Part shown: piece after piece, positions 5,923-14,947 of the stretch | Position numbering within the stretch: position 1 is the first letter of the stretch | How the letters are laid out: every line of letters begins with the position of its first letter | Assembly (NCBI GenBank): GCA_023228465.1 | Contig: JALOBC010000020.1 | Coordinates: 1-48,401 of the forward strand | Reading direction: 5' to 3' | Source of the DNA: Dokdonella sp. | GTDB taxonomy: Bacteria; Pseudomonadota; Gammaproteobacteria; Xanthomonadales; Rhodanobacteraceae | DNA length: 48,401 nucleotides | The notes under the pieces: generated by a model | The model's input: only the letters and a program-made list of their open reading frames with translations | Database searches by the model: none | Told to the model about the DNA's origin: nothing | Position numbers and translations under genes: made by a program

Positions 5923-8895
5923 ATGAAGCGGATTGGCCTGTGCATTGCCTCCTGCGTGCTGACGCTTGCCAGTGCCCAGGCGCAACTTGGCCAACCCCTG
6001 CCCGGCGAGGAGCCATCCGTCGCGCACGCCATTCCGCTTAGCTACGTCGGTGGCAGCGGGCGGGTTTCGCTGGGCATCGATGACGATGGCAACAGCACCG
6101 GCGAGGCGCTCGGCGTCTTCGACAACACCGGCGAACATGCCTACATCGGCCAGCTCTGGTGGGGCCACGGTGGCGCCGGCGGGCTGCAGCTGGGCTACAA
6201 CTGGCTGTGGGGCGGCATGAGCCTGGCAGAGGCGAAGGCGCACCCGGAACGCGTGACGGTTGCCCGCACCATGCTCGCCATCGACCAGAACCAGTTCAAG
6301 GATCGCAAGGCGACCTTCGGTTTCGGCATCGAGCGACCGCAGTACTTCATCGACGCCTATCTTTCCACCGCAGCCAGCGGCAAGCGCGCGGCGGGTTCGC
6401 AGGCCACCGCCAGCCAGTCCCTGTTGGAAGGCAGCGATCCGGTGGGCAGCTATACCCAGGTCGAAACCGTCACCGTCATCGACGGCTATTCGAGCAGCGC
6501 CTATGACGCCGGCATCGGGCTGCGCGCCGGGCACTTTTCCGATGCGCTGGGACTGCGCCTGCACGCCGGCATGGACTACCAGCGCGGCAGTGGCGATGCC
6601 CATGTGTTCACGGTATCGGCTGGCGCGGACAAGTACCTCGGTACGCGCGGCTGGAGCATGTCCGGCCAGGTGGCGCACGATCAGTCATCGACCGACCCGC
6701 TGCTCGGCACCTCGTCGGATACGCGCGTGTCGCTGTTCCTGCGCTACGAGTTCGGCGGGCGCGTGTTCGTCCCGACCTCGGAGCTGGCCACGCCGGCCTG
6801 GATCGCGCGCGCCCTGGTCAATCCGCCGACCAACCATCCGCGCACGGTGCAGACCTACACGCGGCGCACCTCGAGCACGACCACCACGACCGTCGGCCCC
6901 AAGCAGTACACCAATCACAACCCAATTGCGCGCGATGATTCCATCAGCGTCGCCGCCAATGCCGGTCCGACGCTGATCGACGTGCTGGCCAACGACAGCG
7001 ACGCCGACGGCGATACGCTCACGGTCACCGCGGTGACCGCTGCGGCGCATGGGGAGGTGGTCCTCGCCGGCGGCAGCGTGACCTATGCGCCGGCCGACGG
7101 CTACAGCGGCAGCGACCGCTTCGCCTACACTGTCAGCGACGGGCGCGGCGGCATTGCCAGCGCCAGCGTGACGGTCACGGTCACCGCGCAGCCCAACCGC
7201 GCGCCGGCTGCACGCGACGACAGCGCAAGCACGCCGGCCGGCCAGCCGGTGACCATCGATGTGCTGGCCAACGACAGCGATCCGGATGGCGACGCGCTGG
7301 ACGTGATTGCCATGACCCAGCCCGCGCATGGCAGCGTCAGCCAGGGCGACGGCGGCAAGCTCACCTATACGCCGGATGCCGGCTTCGAGGGGACGGACCG
7401 TTTCAGCTACACCATCAGCGATGGCCAGGGCGGCAGCGCCAGTGCGCAAGTCACCATCACGGTCGCGCCGCCGCCGAATCGTGATCCGGTCGCGCGCGAC
7501 GACTTCGCCAGCACGCCGGCCGGCCAGCCGGTGACCATCGACGTGCTGGCCAACGACAGCGATGCGGATGGCGACGCCATCGTGCTCGGCGGCTTTGGCC
7601 AACCGCGCCATGGCAGTGTGCAGGCGCAGGGTGACGGCACGGTTGTCTATACGCCCGATGCGCAATTCAGCGGCACGGATCGCTTCCGCTACTGGATCGA
7701 GGATGGCCGCGGCGGCGTCGCCAGTGCCACCGCCGTCATTACCGTGGCGCAACCACCGAACCAGCCGCCGGTGGCGGTGGACGACACGGGCGCGGTCGCG
7801 GCTGCGACTGGCTTCGCGGACATCGACGTGCTGGCCAACGACAGCGACCCGGATGGCGACCCGCTCACGGTGACGGCGGTCACCCAGGGCCAGCATGGGC
7901 AGGTCACGATCCTGCCGGATCAGCGCGTGCGCTACACCTGGGATGGCGTGGCCGGACCCGCCAGCGACCAGTACAGCTACACGATCAGCGACGGCCGCGG
8001 CGGCACGGCCATGGCCACGGTCACGCTGACCCTGCCCGTACCGCCGCCGAACCAGCCGCCGGTGGCGGTGGACGACACGGGCGCGGTCGCGGCTGCGACT
8101 GGCTTCGCGGACATCGACGTGCTGGCCAACGACAGCGACCCGGATGGTGATCCGCTGACCGTGACGGCGGTGACCCAGGGCCAGTACGGCACCGTGGCCA
8201 TCCAGCCGGACAACCGGGTGCGTTACACCCTGGTCGATCCGGGCGGCGCCAGTGTGGATGTCTTCACCTACACCATCAGCGACGGGCGCGGCGGTACGGC
8301 CACAGCCAATGTCACGGTCAGCTTCCCGCCGCCGCCGAACCTGCCGCCCATCGCGAACGATGACGCGGCCACCGTGCAGACGGGCGTGCCGACCATCATC
8401 GACGTGCTGGCCAACGACAGCGACCCGGATGGCGACCCGCTCACCGTCATCTCGGTCACGCCAGGCTCGAATGGCACGGTGCAGATCCTGCCGGACAATC
8501 GCCTCAGCTACACCTGGACCGACCTCACCGGCCTGCCAACCGACCAGTTCACCTACACCATCAGCGATGGCCGCGGCGGCACGGCCAGCGCAACCGTGAA
8601 CATCACGCGCACGACGATCAACGTGCCGCCCTTCGCCGGGGATGACAGCTACGTGATCGACCTGGCGCAGGCCGCCAATGGTGTGAGCTTCGATGTCCTG
8701 CTCAACGACGGTGACCCGGATGGCGACCCGCTGCAGATCGTGGCAGTGACCCAGCCCGTGGGCGCGCAGACGTCCACGGACGGCACCCAGGTGTTCTTCG
8801 TATCCAGCACGGTGGGCACATTCAGCTTCTCCTACACCATCAGCGACGGCCGCGGCGGGACGGCCAGTGCGACGGTCATCGTGGAAGTGATGTAA
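5923..8895 (+). CDS. Outer-membrane barrel with seven Ig/cadherin-like repeats
   Basis: A 990-residue exported protein. Residues 1-20 form a signal peptide ending in AQA. Residues about 25-290 alternate short amphipathic strands rich in Gly, Tyr and Trp (LGYNWLWGG, FGFGIERPQYFIDAYL, LFLRYEFGG), as in an outer-membrane beta-barrel. A Thr-rich linker (about 305-330) leads to seven tandem repeats of about 95 residues to the C-terminus, each with the Big_9/cadherin-like signature DD...IDVLANDSDPDGD...YTPD...YTISDGRGG. Barrel first and Ig repeats last is the order of intimin/invasin-type inverse autotransporters, though no LysM or peptidoglycan-binding part is seen. ATG 5923 has GGGGA upstream and gives the signal peptide; an upstream extension to 5581 would be antisense to the ligase gene. 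Confidence 0.8.
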   Translation: MKRIGLCIASCVLTLASAQAQLGQPLPGEEPSVAHAIPLSYVGGSGRVSLGIDDDGNSTGEALGVFDNTGEHAYIGQLWWGHGGAGGLQLGYNWLWGGMSLAEAKAHPERVTVARTMLAIDQNQFKDRKATFGFGIERPQYFIDAYLSTAASGKRAAGSQATASQSLLEGSDPVGSYTQVETVTVIDGYSSSAYDAGIGLRAGHFSDALGLRLHAGMDYQRGSGDAHVFTVSAGADKYLGTRGWSMSGQVAHDQSSTDPLLGTSSDTRVSLFLRYEFGGRVFVPTSELATPAWIARALVNPPTNHPRTVQTYTRRTSSTTTTTVGPKQYTNHNPIARDDSISVAANAGPTLIDVLANDSDADGDTLTVTAVTAAAHGEVVLAGGSVTYAPADGYSGSDRFAYTVSDGRGGIASASVTVTVTAQPNRAPAARDDSASTPAGQPVTIDVLANDSDPDGDALDVIAMTQPAHGSVSQGDGGKLTYTPDAGFEGTDRFSYTISDGQGGSASAQVTITVAPPPNRDPVARDDFASTPAGQPVTIDVLANDSDADGDAIVLGGFGQPRHGSVQAQGDGTVVYTPDAQFSGTDRFRYWIEDGRGGVASATAVITVAQPPNQPPVAVDDTGAVAAATGFADIDVLANDSDPDGDPLTVTAVTQGQHGQVTILPDQRVRYTWDGVAGPASDQYSYTISDGRGGTAMATVTLTLPVPPPNQPPVAVDDTGAVAAATGFADIDVLANDSDPDGDPLTVTAVTQGQYGTVAIQPDNRVRYTLVDPGGASVDVFTYTISDGRGGTATANVTVSFPPPPNLPPIANDDAATVQTGVPTIIDVLANDSDPDGDPLTVISVTPGSNGTVQILPDNRLSYTWTDLTGLPTDQFTYTISDGRGGTASATVNITRTTINVPPFAGDDSYVIDLAQAANGVSFDVLLNDGDPDGDPLQIVAVTQPVGAQTSTDGTQVFFVSSTVGTFSFSYTISDGRGGTASATVIVEVM
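7756..7856 (+). repeat. 101-bp exact direct repeat, copy 1 (of 2)
   Basis: Identical to 8047-8147, offset by 291 bases (97 codons). It covers the beginnings of Ig repeats 4 and 5 of the barrel protein. Other repeats in the same gene match only at protein level, so this pair was duplicated or homogenised recently. Confidence 0.9.
8047..8147 (+). repeat. 101-bp exact direct repeat, copy 2 (of 2)
   Basis: Second copy of the repeat at 7756-7856. Recombination between the copies would remove or add exactly one 97-residue Ig unit without breaking the reading frame. Confidence 0.9.
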
Positions 8896-8982
8896 CGGGT
8901 CGCCGGCCCTGGTGCGCGGGCGCGGGCGCCCCGCATGCGCGGCCGCAGGGCGGGATCGCCGAACCGGCGCGCGGCAAATGCG

Positions 8983-9759
8983 TCAGGCCACCTCGCCGGT
9001 CCAGGCCTGGCTGCCGAACTTGCTGGTGGCCAGGGCCGTGGCGCGCGCCAGTTCGTCGGCCCGCAGCTCACCCGCATGCAGGCCATGGCGGCGCTGGAAG
9101 GTTTCGATCATGCAGGCGATGATCGCCTCGCGCGTGAGGCCGGTCTGGCTGCGCAGCGGATCCACGCGCTTGGCGGCGCTTTGGGTGCCCTTGTCCGACA
9201 GCTTTTCGCGGCCGATGCGCAGCACGTCCAGCATCTTCGCCGCGTCGATGTCGTAGGCCATGGTCACGTGGTGCAGCACGGCCTTGCCGCGCCGCGCCTG
9301 CGCTGCGCCGGCGATCTTGCCGTCGGCCGAGACGATGTCGTTGAGCGGCTGGTACCAGGCTTCGATGCCGACCTCGCGCAGGGCCGCGATGACCCATTCG
9401 TCCAGATACGCATAGGCTTCCTGGAAGGACAGGCCTTCGACCATGGAGAGCGGCGCATAGACCGAATAGGTGATGGTGTTGCCCGGCTCGATGAACATGG
9501 CGCCGCCGCCGCTGATGCGGCGCACGACCTCGATGCCATGTGCCGCCGCGCGCTCGCCATCGACCTCGTTGCGCAGCGACTGGAAACGGCCGATCACCAC
9601 CGCGGGGCCGGCCCATTCCCAGATGCGCAGCGTCGGTGCGCGGCGCCCGGCGGAGACTTCGTCCACCAGCACCTCGTCCAGCGCCATGTGCAGCGCCGGC
9701 GCCTGCGGAATCGCGCGGATCAACTGCCAGGCGTGATCACGCCAGCTGCTGCGGCTCAT
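8983..9759 (-). CDS. lplA: Lipoate-protein ligase, catalytic subunit
   Basis: A 258-residue lipoate ligase large domain, which activates lipoate with ATP and transfers it to lysines of 2-oxoacid dehydrogenase E2 and GcvH. The lipoate-binding motif RRISGGG is at 80-86, the catalytic lysine is Lys148 in DGKIAGAAQ, and VLHHVTM completes the core. The accessory C-terminal domain needed for adenylation is absent and is encoded by the preceding gene, as in two-component archaeal LplA/LplB. ATG 9759 was chosen because it overlaps the upstream stop by four bases (ATGA); the frame extends further upstream only through the other gene. Confidence 0.9.
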   Translation of the reverse strand: MSRSSWRDHAWQLIRAIPQAPALHMALDEVLVDEVSAGRRAPTLRIWEWAGPAVVIGRFQSLRNEVDGERAAAHGIEVVRRISGGGAMFIEPGNTITYSVYAPLSMVEGLSFQEAYAYLDEWVIAALREVGIEAWYQPLNDIVSADGKIAGAAQARRGKAVLHHVTMAYDIDAAKMLDVLRIGREKLSDKGTQSAAKRVDPLRSQTGLTREAIIACMIETFQRRHGLHAGELRADELARATALATSKFGSQAWTGEVA

Positions 9760-10049
9760 GCATCGGCTCCCTGGTCGATGGCGCGGCGCACGGCCACCGC
9801 GACCGCCTCCGGCGAGATGCCGTACATCGTCACTTCCGGGCCCAGCGCCGCGCTGATGCACGCGGCCAGCGCCGCCTCGTCGGCGGCGGCCGGTTGCCCG
9901 CGCAGGGCGGCGTCGATGGTCGCCAGCGCCGCATCCGGTTCGAGGAAGAAGTCGCCGCTGACCTGGATGGCATCGATGCGCCCGTCGCGCAGCGTGACAT
10001 CCGCCACGATCAGCTTGCCGCCGGGCATCTTGTATTCACCATGCATCAT
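9756..10049 (-). CDS. lplB: Lipoate-protein ligase accessory subunit (C-terminal domain)
   Basis: A 97-residue protein that resembles the free-standing C-terminal domain of bacterial lipoate ligase A (the LplB of Thermoplasma-type two-part ligases). Visible pattern: HGEYKMPGGKLIVADVTLRDGRIDAIQVSGDFFLEPDAALATIDAAL, with the GGKL strand and the GDFFLEP block typical of this domain. The ATG pair at 10049 has GGGAG correctly placed. The gene overlaps lplA by four bases and follows the ETF-QO gene by 29 bases, so all three are probably one operon. This LplB should not be confused with the octanoyltransferase LipB. Confidence 0.83.
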   Translation of the reverse strand: MMHGEYKMPGGKLIVADVTLRDGRIDAIQVSGDFFLEPDAALATIDAALRGQPAAADEAALAACISAALGPEVTMYGISPEAVAVAVRRAIDQGADA

Positions 10050-10078
10050 CGATCCGCTCCCTTGCGCACCGGGCATTG

Positions 10079-11716
10079 TCACAGGTTCTGGTAATTGGGC
10101 CCGCTGCCGCCTTCGGGCGTCACCCAGTTGATGTTCTCGTAGGGGTCCTTGATGTCGCAGGTCTTGCAGTGCACGCAATTCGCGGCGTTGATCTGCAGGC
10201 GGCGGCCGGCTTCATCCTCGACGATTTCGTACACGCCGACGGGACAGTAGCGCGTGCAGGGATTGGCGAACTCGACCGTGCAGCGGGTGACGCACAGATC
10301 GGTGTCGGCCACCTGCAGGTGCACCGGCTGGTCCTCGTCGTATTCGGTGGCGGCGAAGTACACGCCGGCCAGGCGATCGCGCGGGGGCAGGGTGCGCGCC
10401 ACGTAGGCGGGCTGCTCGGCCGACGGCGCATCCGGACCGGGCCGGGTCTCGGCCAGGCTTGCTTCGAGGCGGTGCAGCGAGGTGTGGTCAGCGCGGTTCC
10501 TGAGCGTCCACGGCGAGAGGCCGGCCGTGACGGTTTCCCAGCCGGCGTTGGCCAGGCCCAGCCACAGGCCCTTGTGGAAACCCGGGCGGATGTTGCGCAC
10601 CTTGCGCAGTTCGGCCATCACGCGCGATCCGCGCAGACGCTCATCCCAGCCGGTGCTGGTGCCCTTCTCGACCACGTGCTCGGCCGCCAGCATGCCCGAA
10701 CGGATCGCCTGGTGCGTGCCCTTGATCTTGGGCACGTTCAGCAGGCCGGCGGCATCGCCGATGATGAGCGCGCCGGGCAATTCCACCTTGGGCAGCGACT
10801 GGTAGCCGCCTTCGATCAGGGCGCGTGCGCCGGCCGAAATGATCGAACCGCCGTCCAGCAGCTCGCGCATCATCGCGTGGTGCTTGAACTGCTGGAAGGC
10901 CTCCCACGGGCGGAACAGCGGGTCGGCGTAGTCCAGCCCGGCGACGAACCCGACCGCGACGCGATCCTGATCGAGGTGATAGACGAAGCTGCCCCCGTAG
11001 GTCTGCCGGTTGAGCGGCCAGCCGAGCGTGTGCATGACCTTGCCCGCTTGCGCGCGGCCCGCGGGCAGTTGCCACAATTCCTTGATGCCGATGCCGTAGG
11101 TCTGCGGATCGCATTCCCTGTCGAGTCCGTACTTGGCGATCAGGACCTTGGTGAGCGAACCCCGACAGCCTTCGGCCAGCACCGTCACGCGCGCGTGGAT
11201 GTCGATGCCCGGCGTGTAGCCGGGCTTGTGCGAACCATCCTTGGCCACGCCCATGTCGCCGGTGCGGATGCCGCGCACCGCGCCGGCGTCGTCGAACAGC
11301 ATGTGGGCGGCGGCAAAGCCCGGGTAGATCTCCACGCCCAGCGCCTCGGCCTGCGGCGCGAGCCAGGCGCACAGCTGCCCCAGCGAGACGATGAAGTTGC
11401 CGCGGTTGTGCATCTGCGGCGGTGTCATTGGCGACTTGTAGGCACGCTCGGCATCGCGCAGCAGCCAGAACTCGTCCCGGGTCACCGGCACGCAGATCGG
11501 CGGGGGGTTCTTGCCCCAGTCCGGCAGAAGTTCGTTCAGCGGTTCGGGTTCGATTACCGCGCCGGAAAGGATCTGCGCGCCGACCGTCGAGGCCTTCTCG
11601 ATCACGCACACCGAAAGCTCCGGCTTGAGCTGCTTGAGCCGGATGGCAAACGCCAGTCCCGCCGGACCCGCGCCGACGGTGACGACGTCGTATTCCATGA
11701 TGTCGCGTTCGCTCAT
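10079..11716 (-). CDS. etfD: Electron transfer flavoprotein-ubiquinone oxidoreductase
   Basis: A 545-residue membrane-associated flavoprotein that oxidises reduced ETF and reduces ubiquinone. FAD motif GAGPAG is at residues 15-20; PGALIIGDAAGLLNVPKIKGTHQA is the second FAD segment; the [4Fe-4S] cluster ligands lie near the C-terminus in CTRYCPVGVYE and NCVHCKTCDIKDP. Length agrees with the family. I place the start at ATG 11716 (MSEREIMEYD-like beginning, GGAGC eight bases upstream) rather than 15 codons earlier at 11761. With etfBA it completes the ETF pathway; downstream in the same operon are the two lipoate-ligase genes. Confidence 0.95.
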   Translation of the reverse strand: MSERDIMEYDVVTVGAGPAGLAFAIRLKQLKPELSVCVIEKASTVGAQILSGAVIEPEPLNELLPDWGKNPPPICVPVTRDEFWLLRDAERAYKSPMTPPQMHNRGNFIVSLGQLCAWLAPQAEALGVEIYPGFAAAHMLFDDAGAVRGIRTGDMGVAKDGSHKPGYTPGIDIHARVTVLAEGCRGSLTKVLIAKYGLDRECDPQTYGIGIKELWQLPAGRAQAGKVMHTLGWPLNRQTYGGSFVYHLDQDRVAVGFVAGLDYADPLFRPWEAFQQFKHHAMMRELLDGGSIISAGARALIEGGYQSLPKVELPGALIIGDAAGLLNVPKIKGTHQAIRSGMLAAEHVVEKGTSTGWDERLRGSRVMAELRKVRNIRPGFHKGLWLGLANAGWETVTAGLSPWTLRNRADHTSLHRLEASLAETRPGPDAPSAEQPAYVARTLPPRDRLAGVYFAATEYDEDQPVHLQVADTDLCVTRCTVEFANPCTRYCPVGVYEIVEDEAGRRLQINAANCVHCKTCDIKDPYENINWVTPEGGSGPNYQNL

Positions 11717-11871
11717 GTCAGGCTCCAGTTCGAGGGAATGCTCCGGATTGTCCGCGTTCATCGCGCAGGCGGCAAACCGCGCACCTGCAGCGCACGCACG
11801 GTGCTTTGACTTTTTTTCGCCGACGCTTCACCTTGGCGCATTCCGTCAACGGGACAGATCAGGGTCAAGCG

Positions 11872-13266
11872 ATGAGCAAGCCGATCGAGGATGCGGACCT
11901 GCGCGGTGCAACGGCATTCCAGCACCTGCACTGGCTGGCTGGCGGGCGCATCGACAGCGTACGTCTGACCTCGGCCTGCCTGGCCGCGATCGAGCGCGAT
12001 GCTGCCCGCCTGAACGCCTGGATCGCGCTCGATCCGACCGCGCTGCAGCAGGCCGCCGCCAGCGACGAACGGCGGCGCAACGGCCAGGCCATCGGCCGCC
12101 TGGACGGCCTCACGGTGGCAATCAAGGACAACCTGGATGTGGCCGGACTGGTCACCAGCGCCGGGCTGCCCGGGCGCGCCGGGCGCGTCGCCGACAGCGA
12201 TGCGGGCGTGGTGGCGCGGCTGCGCGCGGCGGGCGCGGTGATCCTCGGCAAGACCAATCTGGACGAGGGTTCGCTTGGCACCTTCGGCGCCAACCCGCAT
12301 TTCGGTCCGGTGCACAATCCCCTGCGTCACGGCTACACCGCCGGCGGCTCGTCGGCCGGTTCGGCGGTGGCGGTGGCAGCCGGCCACTGCAGCTTCGCCA
12401 TTGGCAGCGATACCCTGGGCTCGGTGCGCATCCCGGCCAGCCATTGTGGCGTGTACGGCCTGCGTCCCACCCACGGGGAGATTTCGACCCGCGGCATGCT
12501 CGGCGCGGCCCGGCGGCTGGACTGCGTGGGCATCCTCGGGCGCGCGGCCGAGGACCTGGCCATCGTCATCAACGTGCTGGGCGCGCATGATCCGGCCGAT
12601 CCGCGTTCGCGGCGCCGTCGCGTGCCGCTGGCGCCGCCGGACTGGGAGCCGGGCCGCCTGAGCAGTGGCCTGCTGGCCGACCTGGCGGCCTTCGGTGTCG
12701 ATGCGCAGATCCAGGCCCTGTTCGAGCGTGCCGTGGAACGGCTCGGCAACCACCTGGGCCAGCGCCGCACGGTGGATTTCCAGGCGCGTGACCTCGGCCG
12801 CACCCGCCGCGCGGCGCTGCTGCTGATGGAAGCCGAACTCGCGGTGGAGCTGGCCCACGACCTGGACGATACCCGGCATCCGGTGTCGCCGCGCCTGCGT
12901 GCCATGCTGGACTATGCGCGTGGCAAGTCGGCGCCCGACTACGTGCGCGCCGATCGCACGCTCGATGCCGCCATCCTCGAAGCGCGCGACCTGTTCGTCG
13001 GGGTGGACGTGCTGGTGTTGCCGAGCGTGCCGCACGCCGCCTATCCCCTGGCCGAAGGCGAGCGCGCCAACGATGCCGATCTCAGCGGCTTTGCCAGCCT
13101 CGGCGGCTGCCCCGCGATCAGCGTGCCGATGGGCACCCTGGCGAACGGCCTGCCGGTCGGCCTGCAACTGGTCGGGCGCCCCGGTTCGGATCTGCGCCTG
13201 CTGGAACTGGCGGCGATCTGTGCCACCACACTGGACGCGGCGCCGGCCTTCCCGGTCGCAGCCTAG
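11872..13266 (+). CDS. Amidase signature family hydrolase
   Basis: A 464-residue amidase-signature enzyme with the Ser-cisSer-Lys triad readable as Lys85 (VAIKDNLD), Ser160 (AGGSSAGS) and Ser184 (SDTLGSVRIPA). Close families include GatA, AtzE/AtzF-type hydrolases and indole-acetamide amidases; without gatB/gatC nearby a tRNA amidotransferase role is unlikely. The usual SDTGGS is SDTLGS here, placing Leu at a normally Gly position next to the nucleophile. ATG 11872 is preceded by AGGG. It diverges from the ETF-QO gene and no other gene of a pathway is adjacent, so the substrate is unknown. Confidence 0.87.
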   Translation: MSKPIEDADLRGATAFQHLHWLAGGRIDSVRLTSACLAAIERDAARLNAWIALDPTALQQAAASDERRRNGQAIGRLDGLTVAIKDNLDVAGLVTSAGLPGRAGRVADSDAGVVARLRAAGAVILGKTNLDEGSLGTFGANPHFGPVHNPLRHGYTAGGSSAGSAVAVAAGHCSFAIGSDTLGSVRIPASHCGVYGLRPTHGEISTRGMLGAARRLDCVGILGRAAEDLAIVINVLGAHDPADPRSRRRRVPLAPPDWEPGRLSSGLLADLAAFGVDAQIQALFERAVERLGNHLGQRRTVDFQARDLGRTRRAALLLMEAELAVELAHDLDDTRHPVSPRLRAMLDYARGKSAPDYVRADRTLDAAILEARDLFVGVDVLVLPSVPHAAYPLAEGERANDADLSGFASLGGCPAISVPMGTLANGLPVGLQLVGRPGSDLRLLELAAICATTLDAAPAFPVAA

Positions 13267-13314
13267 CTTCGGGCGCCCACGGGACAGGCGCCGACCCGCC
13301 GGGACGACCGCGCC

Positions 13315-14799
13315 TCAGCGTCGGCAGTTGCCGAGCTTGAGCACCTGGCCGGGCCTGATCGGGTAGTGCGGGGCACGCAGGCTGTTGATGCGCGCGATGT
13401 CATGCATGCTGCCGCAGCCGCTGCGGCGCGCGATGCCGGCAACGGTGTCGCCCTTGACGACCGTGTAGGTGCGCGGCTTGCCGGAAGGCGCCGCGGCGCG
13501 GCGCGTGGCCGGGACCTGCGGCACGACGGCGGCGTGCAGGTCGGCGGCCAGGGTCGGCCAGTGTCCGGCGGCACAGTCGCGCTGGTAGGTCTTCTCCAGG
13601 TGCGCCGGCACCGCCAGGCGCGCGCCGGCCGGCTCCTGTACCTGCGGATCGAGCTGCGGATTGAGGTTGCGCAGGGTGCGGAACCAGCCGCCTGGTGCGA
13701 TCGCGTCCTGGCCCAGGCAGATGGTGAGCTCGGCGATCGAGGCCGGGCGCACCAGGGTGATGCTGCCCGGCACGCCGGGCACGCGCGGGAAGCGCAGGTT
13801 GTAGCGCTCCGGGTGCAGGAACAGCCACGCCGCGGCCAGCACCATGGGCACGTATTCGCGGGTTTCCTGAGACATGTCGTAGTAGATCTTCGGATCCCAG
13901 AAGCTGGTCGCGCCGCCGGCTGCGGCCACGCGCCGGCGCATCGCGCCTTCGCCGCCGTTGTAGGCGCCGATCACCAGTTCCAGGTTGTTGTTGAAGATCG
14001 CCAGTTGCTCGTTGAGGTAGGCGGCATTGGCGCGTGCCGAGAGCGCCGGATCGAAACGCTGGTCGAAGCCGGCCACGCTGCGCAGGCCGAAGCGCTGACC
14101 GGTGGCAGGCATGAACTGCAGCGGTCCCGAGGCGCCCGAGCGCGACACGGCGTGCACCTTGCCGCCCGATTCCTGCGCAAGCATGCCGAACAGGATTGCT
14201 TCGGGCAGGCCGGCGCGCTCGTACTCGGGCGCCATCAGGTGGCGCAGGTGCTGGTAGTTTTCCCAGGCGGCGATGAGATTGGGACGGTATTGCGTCAGCC
14301 AGGCCTCCAGCGCCGCCTTGACCGGACCGTTGAGGGCGATCACGTCGCCCAGTTCACGCCCCTTGAGCAAGGCCACCGAACGCGCCAGTTCGGGCACGGC
14401 AGCGATCACCGGCGAGGCTTCTCCGGCCTCGTTGGTGGCTTCGGGCGTGGCGCCGTTGCCATTCGCACCGCTGCCCGCATCGCTGCGCAGAAACCCGTCG
14501 AGGGTGGCGACGAAGCGTTCGACGTCGCAGCCGGGCAAGGCCAGGCACCGCGAGGCGCCGGCGCGCAGATCGTCCAGCGCGGCCGTGGCTTCCTGCTGGC
14601 CGCGCAGCGCATCGCCCTGGTGGATGCGCGCCTGGGCGGCCTCGTAGCGCGCCGTGGTCTGGTCGAGCTGCTGGTAGAGGGCATCGGTGGCCGAGAGCGG
14701 CGCGGGCGCGCCGGGTGCCGGAGCACGTGATGGCGTGCCGGCGCAGGCGGCAAGGACGGGCAGGAGGGTGCACACGGCGAGACGGGCGAGGGCTTGCAT
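13315..14799 (-). CDS. mltD: Membrane-bound lytic murein transglycosylase D-like lipoprotein
   Basis: A 494-residue cell-wall hydrolase that cleaves glycan strands with 1,6-anhydro product. The N-terminus is a lipoprotein signal with lipobox LAAC (Cys19). A low-complexity and helical region precedes the SLT domain, where catalytic Glu210 sits in MLAQESGG, followed by SGASGPLQFMPATGQRFGL and AYNGGEGAMRRR. A single C-terminal LysM (about 445-492, YTVVKGDTVAGIARRSG) binds peptidoglycan; E. coli MltD has two or more. ATG 14799 was chosen over GTG 14829 because it puts the signal peptide at the start. Confidence 0.9.
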   Translation of the reverse strand: MQALARLAVCTLLPVLAACAGTPSRAPAPGAPAPLSATDALYQQLDQTTARYEAAQARIHQGDALRGQQEATAALDDLRAGASRCLALPGCDVERFVATLDGFLRSDAGSGANGNGATPEATNEAGEASPVIAAVPELARSVALLKGRELGDVIALNGPVKAALEAWLTQYRPNLIAAWENYQHLRHLMAPEYERAGLPEAILFGMLAQESGGKVHAVSRSGASGPLQFMPATGQRFGLRSVAGFDQRFDPALSARANAAYLNEQLAIFNNNLELVIGAYNGGEGAMRRRVAAAGGATSFWDPKIYYDMSQETREYVPMVLAAAWLFLHPERYNLRFPRVPGVPGSITLVRPASIAELTICLGQDAIAPGGWFRTLRNLNPQLDPQVQEPAGARLAVPAHLEKTYQRDCAAGHWPTLAADLHAAVVPQVPATRRAAAPSGKPRTYTVVKGDTVAGIARRSGCGSMHDIARINSLRAPHYPIRPGQVLKLGNCRR

Positions 14800-14884
14800 C
14801 GAGCGGAGGCGGGGCGACGAGGGGACCACTGCACGTTACCCGCCAGTGCGATGGCGAGCAAGCCGCAAGCGGCTGGAACGCCGC

Positions 14885-14890
14885 TACAAT
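14885..14890 (+). promoter_or_regulatory. -10 box upstream of the HerA-like ATPase gene
   Basis: TACAAT with no good -35. Initiation would fall near 14897, giving a leader of about 50 bases to GTG 14948. It also argues against the in-frame ATG at 14900 unless the transcript is leaderless. Confidence 0.4.
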
Positions 14891-14947
14891 CCGGGCGTCA
14901 TGGCGTCCGCAGCGGCGGACGACCGATCCGGTACGTGGGGAGACAGG

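Noticed and set aside
4636-6678. Minus-strand 680-codon open frame across the ATP-grasp and barrel genes
   Set aside because: Crosses two supported genes and the intergenic gap; arginine-rich low-complexity translation.
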